Assembly: GCA_027886185.1 (NCBI GenBank) | Contig: WOAB01000109.1 | Location: 10,148,501 to 10,212,500 of the forward strand | DNA: 64,000 nucleotides | Origin: Rheum nobile | Lineage: Eukaryota; Streptophyta; Magnoliopsida; Caryophyllales; Polygonaceae | Reading direction: 5' to 3' | Shown here: one piece after another, positions 44,737 to 57,101 of the stretch | How the letters are laid out: the number at the start of each line of letters is the position of its first letter | Numbering within the stretch: the stretch's first letter is position 1 | Notes under the pieces: model-generated | What the model saw: only the letters and a program-made list of their open reading frames with translations | What the model was told of the DNA's origin: nothing | Databases searched by the model: none | Made by a program: the position numbers and the translations under genes

Positions 44737-45900
44737 TTCACCAGCGAAGAATGGTGATTTTGTGCTTGTAAATGTTGTATGCAAAGAGGTGTTCAAGATG
44801 TTTAAAGGCAAAGATATAATTAGATGTTATTCTTCTGCTAATTGTGCAAGTAATATGTCTCATTCATATGTTATGAATGCTTCATCTGCTTCAAATGTTG
44901 TTTCCTGGATAGTGGACATATGTGCCACTGATCATATGGTATATGATCCTAGCTTGTTATTGTCTAAAAGAGAGCTTTCTAAGCCTATTAAAGTAGCTTT
45001 GTCTGATGATACTATTATGACAGTTGATATTGTGGGTTCATATCAGATTAATGAGAATCTCATGATTGATAATGTTCTTTTGCTGCTTGGTTTCAAGAAA
45101 AACATTTTATCTATCACAAAGTTGCTTGATGAAAATGGGTTGCTAGCTATGATAGAGCCTATGGTTGTGCTTTTAGGGACCCTACCACTAGAAGGAATGT
45201 TTTTTGTTGGAGAAAGGATTGAAGGCCTATACATTCTGCATTTTGAGAGACTGGATCAAGGACTGAGTCAAGGATATAGTAGTGTTGTTGATAAAAGTCT
45301 CATTTCTTTTTGTAATAAGCCTGATCATGGTGTTATTATTCAAGCTCGATTAGGCCATTGCTGATTTAGTAAAATGAAGCACCTAGAGTGGTCTAAGGAT
45401 GATGTTCATTCTGATTTTCTTTGTGACAGTTGTATGCTTGCCAAACATTGTAAGGATTTATTCAATAAAAGTGTTTCTTTGGCTAAAGCTCCTTTTGATC
45501 TTGTTCATCTGGATATCTAGGGTCCTTACACGACACTTTCTTTGTCTAGAACTTCTTATTTCCTTACCACATTTGATGATTGCACAAGATTTACTTGGGT
45601 TTATTTACTCAGATATTAATCTGAAGTTAGTGCTATTTTACCTTTCTTTGTGGCATATGTTAAGACTCAATTTGGAAAGGTTGTCAAGATGCTTAGAAGT
45701 GACAATAGTGTTGAGTTCATGCAACATACTTGTCAAGACTTATTTTCTTCTTTACGAATCATCCACCAGGCAAGTGTTCCAGGTAATCCTCAATAAAATG
45801 GTCGAGTGGAATGGAAACACATACATACTGTTGAAATTGCTAGAGCCATGAGAATTCATGCCAATTTGCCTGTTAAATTTTAGGGAGAATGTGTGTTGAT
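44696..45900 (+). pseudogene. copia protease and integrase
   Basis: The protease active-site block reads WIVDICATDHM at about 44908, so the usual D-S-G-A is D-I-C-A. GAG-pre-integrase ends in ARLGHC at 45345-45363, followed by a stop. Integrase continues in shifted frames: C-M-L-A-K-H-C, H-L-D-I-(stop)-G-P-Y (near 45510), F-D-D-C-T-R-F-T-W-V-Y-L-L, and R-S-D-N-S-V-E-F (45695). Five or more stops and frame changes are present. Confidence 0.82.
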
Positions 45901-46832
45901 TGTTGTGCATATTATCAACATGCTACCAAGTTCAGTTTTGCAGTAGAAAATACTTAATGATCGAATTACTGTTTCATAAGCCTACTAGCTATGATGAATT
46001 GAGAGTATTTGGTTGTTTATGTTATGGCAAGTCGTGTCAACCAAGAAAAGACAAGTTTAGTGCTCAATTCAGACGTTGTGTTTTTATTGGTTATCCTATG
46101 ACACAAAAGGGTTATATGATATATGATCTAGAGAACCATAAGACATTTGTCTCCAGAGATGTTTCTTTCAAGGAACAATGCTTTCATTATCATAGTTTTG
46201 TTGAAATTGAGAGTCACCAACCATGTCTGCCATTGGTCAATCCTGCTTTGGTGAATGATTGCACTTTATCTCCAGAAAATGTCATTCTAGATTCTATTTC
46301 ACAGCATTGTATTCATCTTGCTCAGTTGAGTGCTCATTCTGATAATGCTTTCATTGACTCTGAACACACTGAGGTTTCTTCTAGTGAGAGGCCAACTGAG
46401 ATTATGCATCCACAAATTGTTCCTTCACAAAGACCAGTTAGTCCTAGGGGATATTCTAGGTCCAGAATGCAATCTGTGAGACTTCATGATTATGTTTGTC
46501 CTGCTTTGCCTGGTATTGAAGACTCTAGGTCTACATCTTTCAATGTGACAAAGCTGGTAAATCTTTCTGAATTCTCTGGAGATTATGTGGCATCTTTTTA
46601 TAATGTGTGCAAGGTCCTTGAACCTTCTACTTACAAGCAAGCAAAAGGAGTGGATTATTGGGAACATGCCACGTCTCAAGAGTTAGTTGTTCTAGAAGCT
46701 AACAAAACATGGACTCTCACATCTCTCCCACCAGGTAAACATGCAGTGGGGTCTAAATGGGTTTATAAAGTGAAGTATAAACCTAATAGAAGTGTAGAGA
46801 GGCATAAAGCTCGCCTTATGGCTAAGGTATGA
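45900..46832 (+). pseudogene. copia integrase end, linker and RT start
   Basis: A 310-codon open stretch, the longest in this element. It has LRVFGCLCYGKSCQPRKDKF and C-V-F-I-G-Y-P-M-T-Q-K-G-Y (integrase C-terminal block), a variable linker, then Y-K-Q-A ... T-S-L-P-P-G-K-H-A-V-G-S-K-W-V-Y-K-V-K (start of RT). The frame ends near 46832, within the R-H-K-A-R-L block. Confidence 0.85.
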
Positions 46833-47699
46833 CTACAAATACACATTCTCTCCAATTGCAAAGCCTGCTACAATAAGGGTATTATTAGCTTTAGCAACTG
46901 TTATGCAATGGCATATTCATCAATTAGATGTGAATAATGTATTCTATATGGTTCACTTGATGAAGAAGTTTACATGGTGCCTCAAGGTTATTCAAAGGCT
47001 CTGTCAGGACAAGTTTGCGATTTGCAGATATCCTTATATGGTTAAAGCACGCTTCAACGCAATGGAATAAAGAGCTAACAAATTTTTTGGTTGAGCTTGG
47101 TTATGTTAGGTCTTTGAATTATTACTCCTTGTTTGTTAGTAGAGTCAATGGTCTCACTGCTATGGTCTTGGTGTATGTGGATGATGTTCTGCTTATAGGT
47201 GATGATACAACTATGATTTTGAACACCAAAGTTGGTCTTGACAGCAGATTCACCATCAAGGATCTAGGTCCTGTGAGATTTTTTCTTGTCATTGAAGTGG
47301 CACGCTCTAACAGAGGCACAATTGTTAATCAAAGAAAATACATTCTTGACATACTCAAGGATACTCGTATGCTTGATTGCAAGTCATCCTTTCCCTTTAC
47401 CTAGAGGCTTGAATTTATCCACTGAAAAAGGTGTTATTCTCAATGATCCTGAAGCTTATAGGAGGTTAGTGGGAAGGCTTCTTTACTTGAATATCACTCG
47501 ACCTGATGTCTCATATGCATTACAACACTTGACCCAATTTGTTAGCACTCCTCATGAGCCACATATGCAGGATGCATTACGTGTTGTTAGGTACTTGAAG
47601 GGTGCAGTGGACTGGGTTTTTTTTATTCAGTTGAAACTGATCTTTTGCTCACTAGTTATAGTGACGCAGATTGGGCAGCTTACAAGTTCTATGCTTGAT
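46833..47699 (+). pseudogene. copia RT and first half of RNase H
   Basis: RT is visible in three frames: F-S-P-I-A-K-P-A (46850), Q-L-D-V-N-N-V-F-Y (46925), then the intact catalytic YVDD at 47174-47185, D-L-G-P-V-R-F-F-L (47262-47290) and S-Y-A-L-Q-H-L-T-Q-F (47515-47545). RNase H starts (Y-S-D-A-D-W, about 47656) and is broken at 47699 by the chromovirus. It resumes in the same frame at 57102 (S-G-Y-C-A-F-L-G). Confidence 0.85.
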
Positions 47700-49314
47700 C
47701 ACTCTGTAACACCCCCAAAACTTAACCCTTTTGGAAAGGTATTACCGCCATTGATCCCAGTGTTCCTTACCGAGATCACCCAAGGCTTTACCAAATAAAT
47801 ACAATTTATGAAATGCAATTGATACCCAAAGATCAAGCAATAAATTCCAAAACATAACATTGTCGAGGAAACAAGAGTTACGGGATTACAACCCAATCCC
47901 GAATAGGTCAAAACACAGAGTTCAAACAAAGTACAGCGGAAGGCAAATAAAAGATTTTACAAACGGGGTTGTGATCGTGATGATCACCTGCCCAAGGATC
48001 TCAACCTGATTAAAAGCAATTATTAAAACATCCAAAAACAACCGTCGTCTTCATAGTCAATCTAGTCTCCTCAAATCTTCACTCTATCTGATGTGCCGAA
48101 TCGAACGGATGACACCAGCCCACATGCGGAGAACAAAGTTCATGGGTTAGTCTACTTGAATAGACTAGCAAGGGTAAAAAGCAGAATGGTTCGAGTGATC
48201 GTAACCGTTTACTATCATTGTCCCTCGAATAATAACCGAAGGGACGATACATAACCCGGCACTTTCACGGAATAACAACAAGAGGTATGCATGAGAGAAG
48301 ATTCTGGAAGACTTCATCTTCACAGAAATCGACTCGAAAAGAGACTCCAAGAGATTGAGTCTTTAAGGAAAAAAATGACAAATCTGGAATGATTACAGGA
48401 TCATACAACAATGATTTAAAACTGACTGAGATGCTTCGGTTCACGACCAACCTCATCGCCTACAGCGAATCCAGATTGGAAAGAGAACGTACTACATTCA
48501 AGTCAAGACGAGTTTTCCTAGCTGCACTGAACTTAGCTGCACTACTCGCCCAAGGTATATTAATCATGTGCACTCGGGCACTTATCTTATTTAATTCCAA
48601 AACGAGCATTACGTTATAAGCTTTTACATCTCCACACAAGAGATATCGGATCTCCTCACAAGAGATATCGGATCTCCTCACAAGAGATATCGAAGGGATG
48701 AACCCTGGAAGATTTGGCACTAGCGAAGTGCGCCTATCCTGTGAAAGGGTATGGTCATGACCAAAGAGAAAGTACTGGGGATGAACCACCAAGTACCAGT
48801 TATAAAGAAACAGCTAAACCCCCTCAAGGTACATAGCGTTCCTAGCCACTAGTGCTAACTAAACAGTATAGCACAACAACAGTTACTGGATAAATCCACA
48901 TAAAGGCCCGAAAGGCGATCACAGATATTAGCGTTGTTCTAACAGATATACAACCTATTATATGATTTTCAAAACAGTTTAACAAAACCGTTTCCAGACA
49001 AACAGAATATTCATTCCAAATTAATTACTCAGATAAACTACTGATAATTAATGTAAATATGGAACGAATGAGCAAGAGCGAATCGCCACTTGCCTTAATC
49101 CGCAGAGTTTGAACGAAGTCTAACGATGGGATTCCGGGCTCGACACAGAGACGAATATGCCAACTCCGGTACCTTCGGATCGACCCATACAGAAACCCTA
49201 AGTTAGATTCGACAAACAACAATACCGATCTACGAAAGAACGAAAGGAATCGAAGGAAACGAAACCCGAACGAAGGCTACGGAAGCCAACACCAATAACC
49301 CGACCAACAACAAC

Positions 49315-49520
49315 TCGCCGGCGGGCGCCACAACAATCACGGCGGGCGCCGCCCAATTCACGGCGGGCGCCGTCTCAACCACGGCGGCTGGCCTCCTTCA
49401 TCACGGTGGTCGCCGTTCACCACGACGGTCGCCGTTCACCACGGCGGGCGCCGTCTCATGCCGGCGGTCGCCGCCTTCGAGCCGGCGGTCGCCGTGATCC
49501 TCGCGGCGGTCGCCGTCGCG
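49315..49520. repeat. GC-rich dyad array in the 3' chromovirus LTR
   Basis: About ten copies of a GGCGGKCGCCG-type dyad spaced about 20-22 bp apart, with CAC/TCA links. It is part of the LTR, upstream of the TATA box in minus orientation being about 250-450 bp away, on the RNA-coding side. Confidence 0.85.
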
Positions 49521-49764
49521 AACGAAAACAGAAATACGAGAGGAGAAAACTCACCCTCGACGATCGATTTGGCTCGTCTTTCGCCTTGCTTGGTTTCTAG
49601 GCTTCTAAGGGCCTCCCAAGCTTCCCCTTGGCCACCGAGAACGACACTAAACGAGCTCCGACGATCCACTTAGAGCCTTCTCGAGAGAGAGAGCGTTTTT
49701 GAGAGTCGAGAATCTGAGAGCGCTTCCGCGTCTTTCGCACCCTCTTCCACCCTCACCCAACACC

Positions 49765-49775
49765 TCTATTTATAG
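49765..49775 (-). promoter_or_regulatory. TATA box of the chromovirus LTR
   Basis: Minus strand CTATAAATAGA. The identical sequence is at 56732-56742 in the other LTR. Confidence 0.65.
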
Positions 49776-50129
49776 AAGAAATTAGGGTCCTTGCCTCTTG
49801 GACAATATCCAAACCCTTTTGCCCCTTGGACAATGGCTCTTGGACAAAAACCTTTGGATAAAGAATCTTGTACTATTGCCCATTAGATAACAACTCTTGG
49901 GCAATAAACTTGTACCAATCTTAATCCGCGTTAACGAAAGTCGTACACGAACGAGTATAAACTCCCAACACACCTCGACTGTATAATTCTTCACTGAGAA
50001 AAATATTATAAATACAGAGCACATTACAGAATGTCTTAAGCTCTCAGAATTAAATCTGACGTACCAAACGGACGTTCGGGAAAAATCCATAATTCCTAAA
50101 ATAGCCTTACAAAATTACGGGGTATCACA

Positions 50130-51060
50130 TCACCTCCCCCTTAAAAGAAGTTTCGACCCCGAAACTTGGCCGAAAAACAACTCGGGAAAGTGTCTGAGCA
50201 TCTCTGCCTCGGTTTCCCAAGTAACTTCCTCAGTCCCATACCTGGACCACATAACTCGTACCAACAGTATGATCTCGTTGCACAATCGCTTCACACGACG
50301 TTCGAGAATGCATACTGGCATCTCCTCTCAAGTACCATTTGCCTGAATCTCGACGTCCTTATAGCTCAGCCTACGAGACTCATCTTGGCACGAATATCCT
50401 TAGCAATGATATGTGGAACACATTATACACTGGGTATGCCTATGGCGACAATGCCAAACGGTACGTTAGAGATCTTACTCTATCCAGAATTTTGAATGGT
50501 CCCATGTAGCGAGGGTTAAGCTTCCCACGCTTACCAAACCTGAAAACATCCTTGGGTGGCGATACTGTGACAAGTACCTTGACACCAACCTTGAACTCAA
50601 CACTTTAACACTTCTGATCTGCATAAAACTTTTGTCGACTCTGAGCGGTCAACAACCTCTGTCTACTCAGAGCAATGTTCGAAGTTGTCCTTTCGACCAA
50701 CTCTGGTCCAAGTAGAATCTTGTCGGCGTACTCAACCCAACAAATCTGAGATCTACATTTGTGACCATACAAAGCTTCAAACGGAGCCATCTTGATTGTA
50801 GCATGCCAACTATTATCGTACGTGAGCTCAATCAGACTTAGGCTGTCTTCCCAGCTAGTCGGATGATCGAGTACGTATACTTCTTAGCATATCCTCTAGG
50901 GTCTAGATGGTTTTTCAGACTGACCATCTGTCTGAGGATGAAACGCTGCTGAATCTCAATTCAGTTCCCATGGCCTTGTGAAGTTCTTGCTATAAACTTG
51001 ACATAAATCGGCCATCTCGATCCGATACAATGGTCTTAGGAATGCCATGTAACGGACAAT
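50130..51060 (-). pseudogene. chromovirus integrase and chromodomain, partial
   Basis: Integrase core piece near 51055-51005 (L-H-G-I-P-K-T-I-V-S-D-R-D-G, second catalytic Asp present). The C-terminal part at 50790-50605 has APFEALYGHKCRSQICW. The end (50321-50150) reads V-K-R-L-C-N-E-I-I-L-L-V-R-V-M-W, then TWETEAEMLRHFPELF, a typical chromovirus C-terminus with chromodomain-like features. The zinc domain and the first half of the core are deleted. A purine-rich tract follows before the LTR. Confidence 0.8.
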
Positions 51061-52419
51061 CTCCTGGTGGAAACTTCTGCTGACCTCTGAGTTACCCAAG
51101 TAACCTCAGTTTCCAATGCAAACACTATTGCTGCTAGTTCTAGGTCATGTGTTGGTTAGTTTGCTTCATAGATTTTCAATTGTCTAGATGCGTATGCAAT
51201 ATCCTTGCCTTTCTGCATCAAAGACACATCCCAACCCATTTCTCGAAGCATTAACTATAGACCATATAGCCATCATTCTATCTGACAACGCCAAAACTGG
51301 TGCAAAAGTCAGACACTGTTTCAACTTCTTGAAAACTGGTCTTGCACTTGTCATCCCAGACAACTTCTGGTTGACCTTATGGACAGACTGGTCATAGGTG
51401 GAGAGATCTTAGAAAAAATCCTTTCATGAACCGTCTATAATGTCCTGCAAGCTCTGGAAAACTGCGCACCTTGCTCACACCCTGAGGCCGCTTCCAAACA
51501 ACTACTGATTCACTCTTCTGGGGAATAACCATAACCTCATTCTTATTGATCACATGGCCTAAGAAAGCCACTTCTAGATCCAACAATCACACTTAGCCCA
51601 CTTTGCGTACAACCGACTTGGTCTAAGGACCGATAAAGCAATCCGCAGACGTTCCCTGTGAGCTTCCTTGCTCGGGAAAAATCAAAATGCCATTGATGAA
51701 GACCACTATGAACTTATTCAAGTACTGGTCTAAAACATCGATGCACTAGGTTCATGAAAACTCCTAGAGCATTCGTAACCTCAGATGGCATGACTACAAA
51801 CTCGTAGTAACCATCTCTTGTCCGAAACGCAATCCTCGGAATATCATCCTCACGAATCCTGAGCTGATGAAAAACCAGATCTCAGGTCGATCTTGGAGAA
51901 AACTTTTGCTCTCTGTAGTTGATCCAACAGGTCATCACTCCTTGGCAACAAATACTTGCTCTTGATCGTGACTTTATTCAACTCTTGAAAGTCAAAAATA
52001 AAGTCGAAACGGTCCATCTTTCTCTTTGACACATAAAACTAGGGCACTCCTAATCAAGGTGATGCACTCAGCTTTATATAACTTTTGTCAAGAAGATCCT
52101 TGAGTTGCTTCTTCAACTCTTGCGTCTCAATAGGAGCCATCCGGTACGGTGCCTCAGAGATCGGCGTGGTACACGGCTCGAGATCAATTGCAAACTCCAC
52201 AACACGATTTAGGGTATCCAAGAATATCTTCTGGAAAGACACCCGTAAATCCTCTAACCACAGAAATATCAAAAACCGAAGTCGATCACTGCCTTGTGAC
52301 GCTTCCGTCAATCCATACCGAGAATAATTATCGTATGGACCATGGTTATTTAGGTCAAATCGCTTTGAATTTCTTACCCTTGATGGTAATTGACAATTCG
52401 ACAGACGATTGGTTCCCAC
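51061..52419 (-). pseudogene. chromovirus reverse transcriptase, decayed
   Basis: Pieces in order on the minus strand: F-A-I-D-L-E-P-C-T-T-P-I-S and Y-R-M-A-P-I-E at about 52200-52130, then F-Q-E-L-N-K-V-T-I-K-S-K-Y (51975) and VFSKIDLRSGF (51900-51880). Further on, F-L-G-H-V-I (51565) and G-H-Y-R-R-F-M-K-G-F (51440) mark the RT end. Frames change between pieces, and the Y-x-D-D motif is not readable in one frame. Remains of RNase H near 51390-51150 are too degraded to define. Confidence 0.75.
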
Positions 52420-52479
52420 TAAATGGTCACCATCTTGGACCAGCCCACTACATGGTTCACAGACGACTCACTAGTGGCT

Positions 52480-52660
52480 CCGAGTCCAGGCCCAGCCATT
52501 ACCAGCGTCCTCTGTTGTTATGAGCCGCTGTCCATACATCTCAACCCATCCTTGGTAGCTCCACCTAATTAATAGGCAACCATCTCCTTAGAGGTTGTTA
52601 GTGAGTCTCGAACACGAGACCTTACCCCATCAACAAGCAATGAAACATAACTTGGTATAA
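52480..52660 (-). mobile_element. possible tRNA-derived SINE scrap
   Basis: The minus strand contains GATGGGGTAAGGTCTCGTG then TTCGAGACTCAC near 52625-52600, resembling a pol III B box (GTGTTCGAGAC at 52605-52615) with a plausible A-box-like word just upstream. It lies where the chromovirus protease should be. No A-rich tail or target duplication was found, so this is tentative. Confidence 0.25.
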
Positions 52661-52810
52661 ACCAAAGGTTCATATATAAGAAGAGTTACAACAAAAGGTT
52701 CACAACCTCGTTGCACACACCACTTAACTTACAACCATCCAAAATGAAAGTCTGGGTAGCACCCACATCAACAACACATTAACAAAAGTGTAATGCAGAT
52801 ACAAAGTACT

Positions 52811-54139
52811 CTAAGCATTAGGAGCATAGGGTCCATCCACCTCACGTATCACGTATAGGCGTTGACCTTGGCTTCCTGAAGCCATCGGGGCTTTCCCTTT
52901 GTTCTGCGCAGTCGTCTGCATTGAAGGGCTAGGAGCTTCCACCGGACTGAACTTGGGTCGGTTGTTCTGATTAACAGACCCTTGTCGTGACTCAGCTCCT
53001 TTCATATTCCTCTGTTGACAGAACGCCTGCATATGACCCTCCTTTCCGCAGTCAAAGCATGTCTTTTTGTCCTTCAGACATTCATTGCTCTTGTGCCTGT
53101 GCGTACCGCAGTTGTAGCACTGAATCGGATTATTGCCTTGGCCAGAACGTTGCGTAGACTCATCATGAGTCTTATTCGTTCTTGCTCGGCCAGATTTGGC
53201 AAAATCTGATGGTGGCGCGGGGCGTTTGAACCCACTTGCCTGAGGCTGGTACTGCACTTGCCTCTGGCTGTTACGCTTCTTGGTCGACTCCTCCAGAGTC
53301 ACCTCCAGCTTGTAGGCTGTATCCATATACTGCTCCAGAGTAGAGCATGTGTGGTGCACCATCATCGGCTTGATGTCTGGACTCATCCATTCGTGGAAAT
53401 ACCAGATCTTCTGTGCCTCACTGGATATCTCAGGTCCAGCGTACCGCATTAGATGGTTGAATTTGGTTGCAAGCTCGGTCACCTTCAATCCATCCGTTTG
53501 CGGATACAGAAACTCCTTGTGTTTCTCCTCCCTCATAGCACGAGAGAAGAAACGATCAGTCATCTTGGTCTTAAACATAGACCAAGTCAAAACCGGGCTA
53601 TCAGCTAAGCTGGTACTCTCCCACCATTCACTGGCTTTTTCCTTTAACTGAAGAGAGGCTATATGCACTTTCTCCGCTTCAGTACACTCAACATTACGAA
53701 ACAACCGTTCCATATGTGAGAACCAATGAGCCACCATGACTGGCTCCCCCTTTCCATCATAGCTGTCAGGTCTCATAGAGTTAATGGCCTTCAGCGCTCG
53801 GCCATACTCTCCTCTATCCCTGATCACGCCTCCTTGTAGTACCTGGTTCTCTTGTTCCTCAAACCTCGGAACTTCTCGAGATACTGGCACTCCTTGTGCC
53901 TGATGCACATTCGGGCGTAACGCGTCGGCAATCGCTTGCATGACGATTCCCCGAATTTCTGCAACAATTGCTTTATCAAATATCCTTGGAGCGTTGTCCC
54001 TAGCTGGGTCGTTGCCTCCAGGATTATTATGGAAGACAGACTCACGCTCTTCTGATGGGTCTGCAACATTCCTCGGATTTAGTCGGGGGTCATTGCTTGG
54101 CCCAGCACCAGTACAGATAGTGTTCCTCGTGTTCACCAT
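52811..54139 (-). CDS. chromovirus gag, intact frame
   Basis: I choose the ATG at 54139 (MVNTRNT, a common chromovirus gag start) over an upstream one at 54154. The frame is open for 442 codons. It has the gag core (F-S-H-M-E-R-L-F ... E-K-V-H-I-A-S-L-Q-L ... A-S-E-W-W, about 53760-53640), and two zinc knuckles: C-Y-N-C-G-T-H-R-H-K-S-N-E-C (about 53128) and C-F-D-C-G-K-E-G-H-M-Q-A-F-C (about 53065). Length is near the usual size. Intact gag contrasts with the broken pol. Whether it is translated is unknown. Confidence 0.85.
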   Translation of the reverse strand: MVNTRNTICTGAGPSNDPRLNPRNVADPSEERESVFHNNPGGNDPARDNAPRIFDKAIVAEIRGIVMQAIADALRPNVHQAQGVPVSREVPRFEEQENQVLQGGVIRDRGEYGRALKAINSMRPDSYDGKGEPVMVAHWFSHMERLFRNVECTEAEKVHIASLQLKEKASEWWESTSLADSPVLTWSMFKTKMTDRFFSRAMREEKHKEFLYPQTDGLKVTELATKFNHLMRYAGPEISSEAQKIWYFHEWMSPDIKPMMVHHTCSTLEQYMDTAYKLEVTLEESTKKRNSQRQVQYQPQASGFKRPAPPSDFAKSGRARTNKTHDESTQRSGQGNNPIQCYNCGTHRHKSNECLKDKKTCFDCGKEGHMQAFCQQRNMKGAESRQGSVNQNNRPKFSPVEAPSPSMQTTAQNKGKAPMASGSQGQRLYVIREVDGPYAPNA

Positions 54140-54571
54140 CTGTTTACCGATCAAATTCCAAGGATTTTATCACTTTAGAATCATTTTGATATAATTATTG
54201 TAATAAAATCAACTTAGAATAGATCAACTTGGCAATTTCTATTGATGGACTCGAACCGAGTTACTAGGTTCTACAACCTCAACTCACAACGAGCGAACTG
54301 GGAATCAAGCCTAGCTAGAGATGGTGAAACCACCTCGGCTTCTCCCGGGTTCCTCTGAAGAGAACAGAATGCACCCATATCAAACGGGGCAACGGGAAGG
54401 AATTAGTCTTTCTAGACATAGAAGCAAGCTTACTATATCAGACTGTACAGAAGACATGACTATGAACGGTGTTTTGAAATTCTTTTCACTTTGAAAATTC
54501 AGAGCCCTTTTGAAGCATTTTCAAAAACGGATAAATGATTTATAAAATCCCAAACCCGTTTTAAAACCTTT

Positions 54572-54584
54572 GGCTCTGATACCA
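54572..54584 (-). other. primer-binding site of the chromovirus
   Basis: Plus-strand GGCTCTGATACCA is TGGTATCAGAGCC on the minus strand; four bases separate it from the LTR edge at 54589. Confidence 0.9.
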
Positions 54585-54588
54585 CAAC

Positions 54589-57096
54589 TGTAACACCCCC
54601 AAAACTTAACCCTTTTGGAAAGGTATTACCGCCAGTGACCCCAGTGTTCCTTACCGAGATCACCCAAGGCTTTACCAAATAAATACAATTTATGAAATGC
54701 AATTGATACCCAAAGATCAAGCAATAAATTCCAAAATATAACATTGTCGAGGAAACAAGAGTTACGGGATTACAACCCAATCCCGAATAGGTCAAAACAC
54801 AGAGTTCAAACAAAGTACAGCGGAAGACAAATAAAAGATTTTACAAACGGGGTTGTGATCGTGATGATCACCTGCCCAAGGATCTCAACCTGATTAAAAG
54901 CAATTATTAAAACATCCAAAAACAACCGTCGTCTTCATAGTCAATCTAGTCTCCTCAAATCTTCACTCTATCTGATGTGCCGAATCGAACGGATGACACC
55001 AGCCCACATGCGGAGAACAAAGTTTGTGGGTTAGTCTACTTGAATAGACTAGCAAGGGTAAAAAGCAGAATGGTTCGAGTGATCGTAACCGTTTACTATC
55101 ATTGTCCCTCGAATAATAACCGAAGGGACGATACATAACCCGGCACTTTCACGGAATAACAACAAGAGGTATGCATGAGAGAAGATTCTAGAAGACTTCA
55201 TCTTCACAGAAATCGACTCGAAAAGAGACTCCAAGAGATTGAGTCTTTAAGGAAAAAAATGACAAATCTGGAATGATTACAGGATCATACAACAATGATT
55301 TAAAACTGACTGAGATGCTTCGGTTTACGACCAACCTCATCGCCTACAGCGAATCCAGATTGGAAAGAGAACGTACTACATTCAAGTCAAGACGAGTTTT
55401 CCTAGCTGCACTGAACTTAGCTGCACTACTCGCTCAAGGTATATTAATCATGTGCACTCGGGCACTTATCTTATTTAATTCCAAAACGAGCATTACGTTA
55501 TAAGCTTTTACATCTCCACACAAGAGATATCGAATCTCCTCACAAGAGATATCAGATCTCCTCACAAGAGATATCGAAGGGATGAACCCTGGAAGATTTG
55601 GCACTAGCGAAGTGCGCCTACCCTGTGAAAGGGTATGGTCATGACCAAAGAGAAAGTACTGGGGATGAACCACCAAGTACCAGTTATAAAGAAACAGCTA
55701 AACCCCCTCAAGGTACATAGCGTTCCTAGCCACTAGTGCTAACTAAACAGTATAGCACAACAACAGTTACTGGATAAATCCACATAAAGGCCCGAAAGGC
55801 GATCACAGATAATAGCGTTGTTCTAACAGATATACAACCTATTATATGATTTTCAAAACAGTTTAACAAAACCGTTTCCAGACAAACAGAATATTCATTC
55901 CAAATTAATTACTCAGATAAACTACTGATAATTAATGTAAATATGGAACGAATGAGCAAGAGCGAACCGCCACTTGCCTTAATCCGCAGAGTTTGAACGA
56001 AGTCTAACGATGGGATTCCGGGCTCGACACAGAGACGAATCTGCCAACTCCGGTACCTTCGGATCGACCCATACAGAAACCCTAAGTTAGATTCGACAAA
56101 CAACAATACCGATCTACGAAAGAACGAAAGGAATCGAAGGAAACGAAACCCGAACGAAGGCTACGGAAGCCAACACCAACAACCCGGCCAACAACAACTC
56201 GCCGGCGGGCGCCACAACAATCACGGCGGGCGCCGCCCAATTCACAGCGGGCGTCGTCTCAACCACGGCGGGCGCCGCTCAACCACGGCGGGCGCCGCTC
56301 AACCACGGCGGGCGCCGCTCAACCACGGCGGCTGGCCTCCTTCATCACGGCGGTCGCCGTTCACCACGGCGGGCGCCGTCTCATGTCGGCGGTCGCCGTG
56401 TTCCTCACGGCGGGCTCCGTCTCATGCCGGCGGTCGCCGCCTTCGAGCCGGCGGTCGCCGTGATCCTCGCGGCGGTCGCCATCGCGAACGAAAACAGAAA
56501 TACGAGAGGAGAAAACTCACCCTCGACAATCGATTTGGCTCGTCTTTCGCCTTGCTTGGTTTCTAGGCTTCTAAGGGCCTCCCAAGCTTCCCCTTGGCCA
56601 CCGAGAACGACACTAAACGAGCTCTGACGATTCACTTAGAGCCTTCTCGAGAGAGAGCGTTTTCTTTGAGAGTCGAGAATCTGAGAGCGCTTCCGTGTCT
56701 TTCGCACCCTCTTCCACCCTCACCCAACACCTCTATTTATAGAAGAAATTAGGGTCCTTGCCTCTTGGACAATATCCAAACCCTTTTGCCCCTTGGACAA
56801 TGACTCTTGGACAAAAACCTTTGGATAAAGAATCTTGTACTATTGCCCATTAGATAACAACTCTTGGGCAATAAACTTGTACCAATCTTAATCCGTGTTA
56901 ACGAAAGTCGTACACGAACGAGTATAAACTCCCAACACACCTCGACTGTATAATTCTTCACTGAGAAAAATATTACAAATACAGAGCACATTACAGAATG
57001 TCTTAAGCTCTCAGAATTAAATCCGACGTACCAAACGGACGTTCGGGAAAAATCCATAATTCCCAAAATAGCCTTACAAAATTACGGGGTATCACA
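54589..57096 (-). repeat. 5' LTR of the chromovirus
   Basis: 2508 bp, 83 bp longer than the 3' LTR. The extra length is in the GC dyad array (about 56200-56480), where a unit ACCACGGCGGGCGCCGCTCA appears several more times. TATA box at 56732-56742. Confidence 0.93.
56200..56480. repeat. GC-rich dyad array in the 5' chromovirus LTR
   Basis: Same type as at 49315-49520, with more units. Three successive identical 20-bp units lie near 56265-56325. Confidence 0.88.
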
Positions 57097-57101
57097 CACT
57101 C

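Larger units (their letters stand above)
47705..50129 (-). repeat. 3' LTR of the chromovirus
   Basis: 2425 bp. On the minus strand it begins TGTGATACCCCG and ends GGGTGTTACA. It includes the GC dyad array at 49315-49520 and a TATA box (minus strand CTATAAATAGA) at 49765-49775. A triple repeat of CACAAGAGATATCGRATCTC lies near 48640-48695. Confidence 0.93.
47705..57096 (-). mobile_element. Tekay/Del-like chromovirus, recent, pol defective
   Basis: LTRs 47705-50129 and 54589-57096, primer-binding site 54572-54584, polypurine tract about 50130-50150, and target duplication CACTC (47700-47704, 57097-57101). Gag is one open frame, while RT and integrase are in decayed pieces and the protease is missing. 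A chromodomain-like end (T-W-E-T-E-A-E-M near 50210) places it among chromoviruses. LTR copies are almost identical (about six differences in the first 430 bp), so the insertion is young. Confidence 0.92.
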
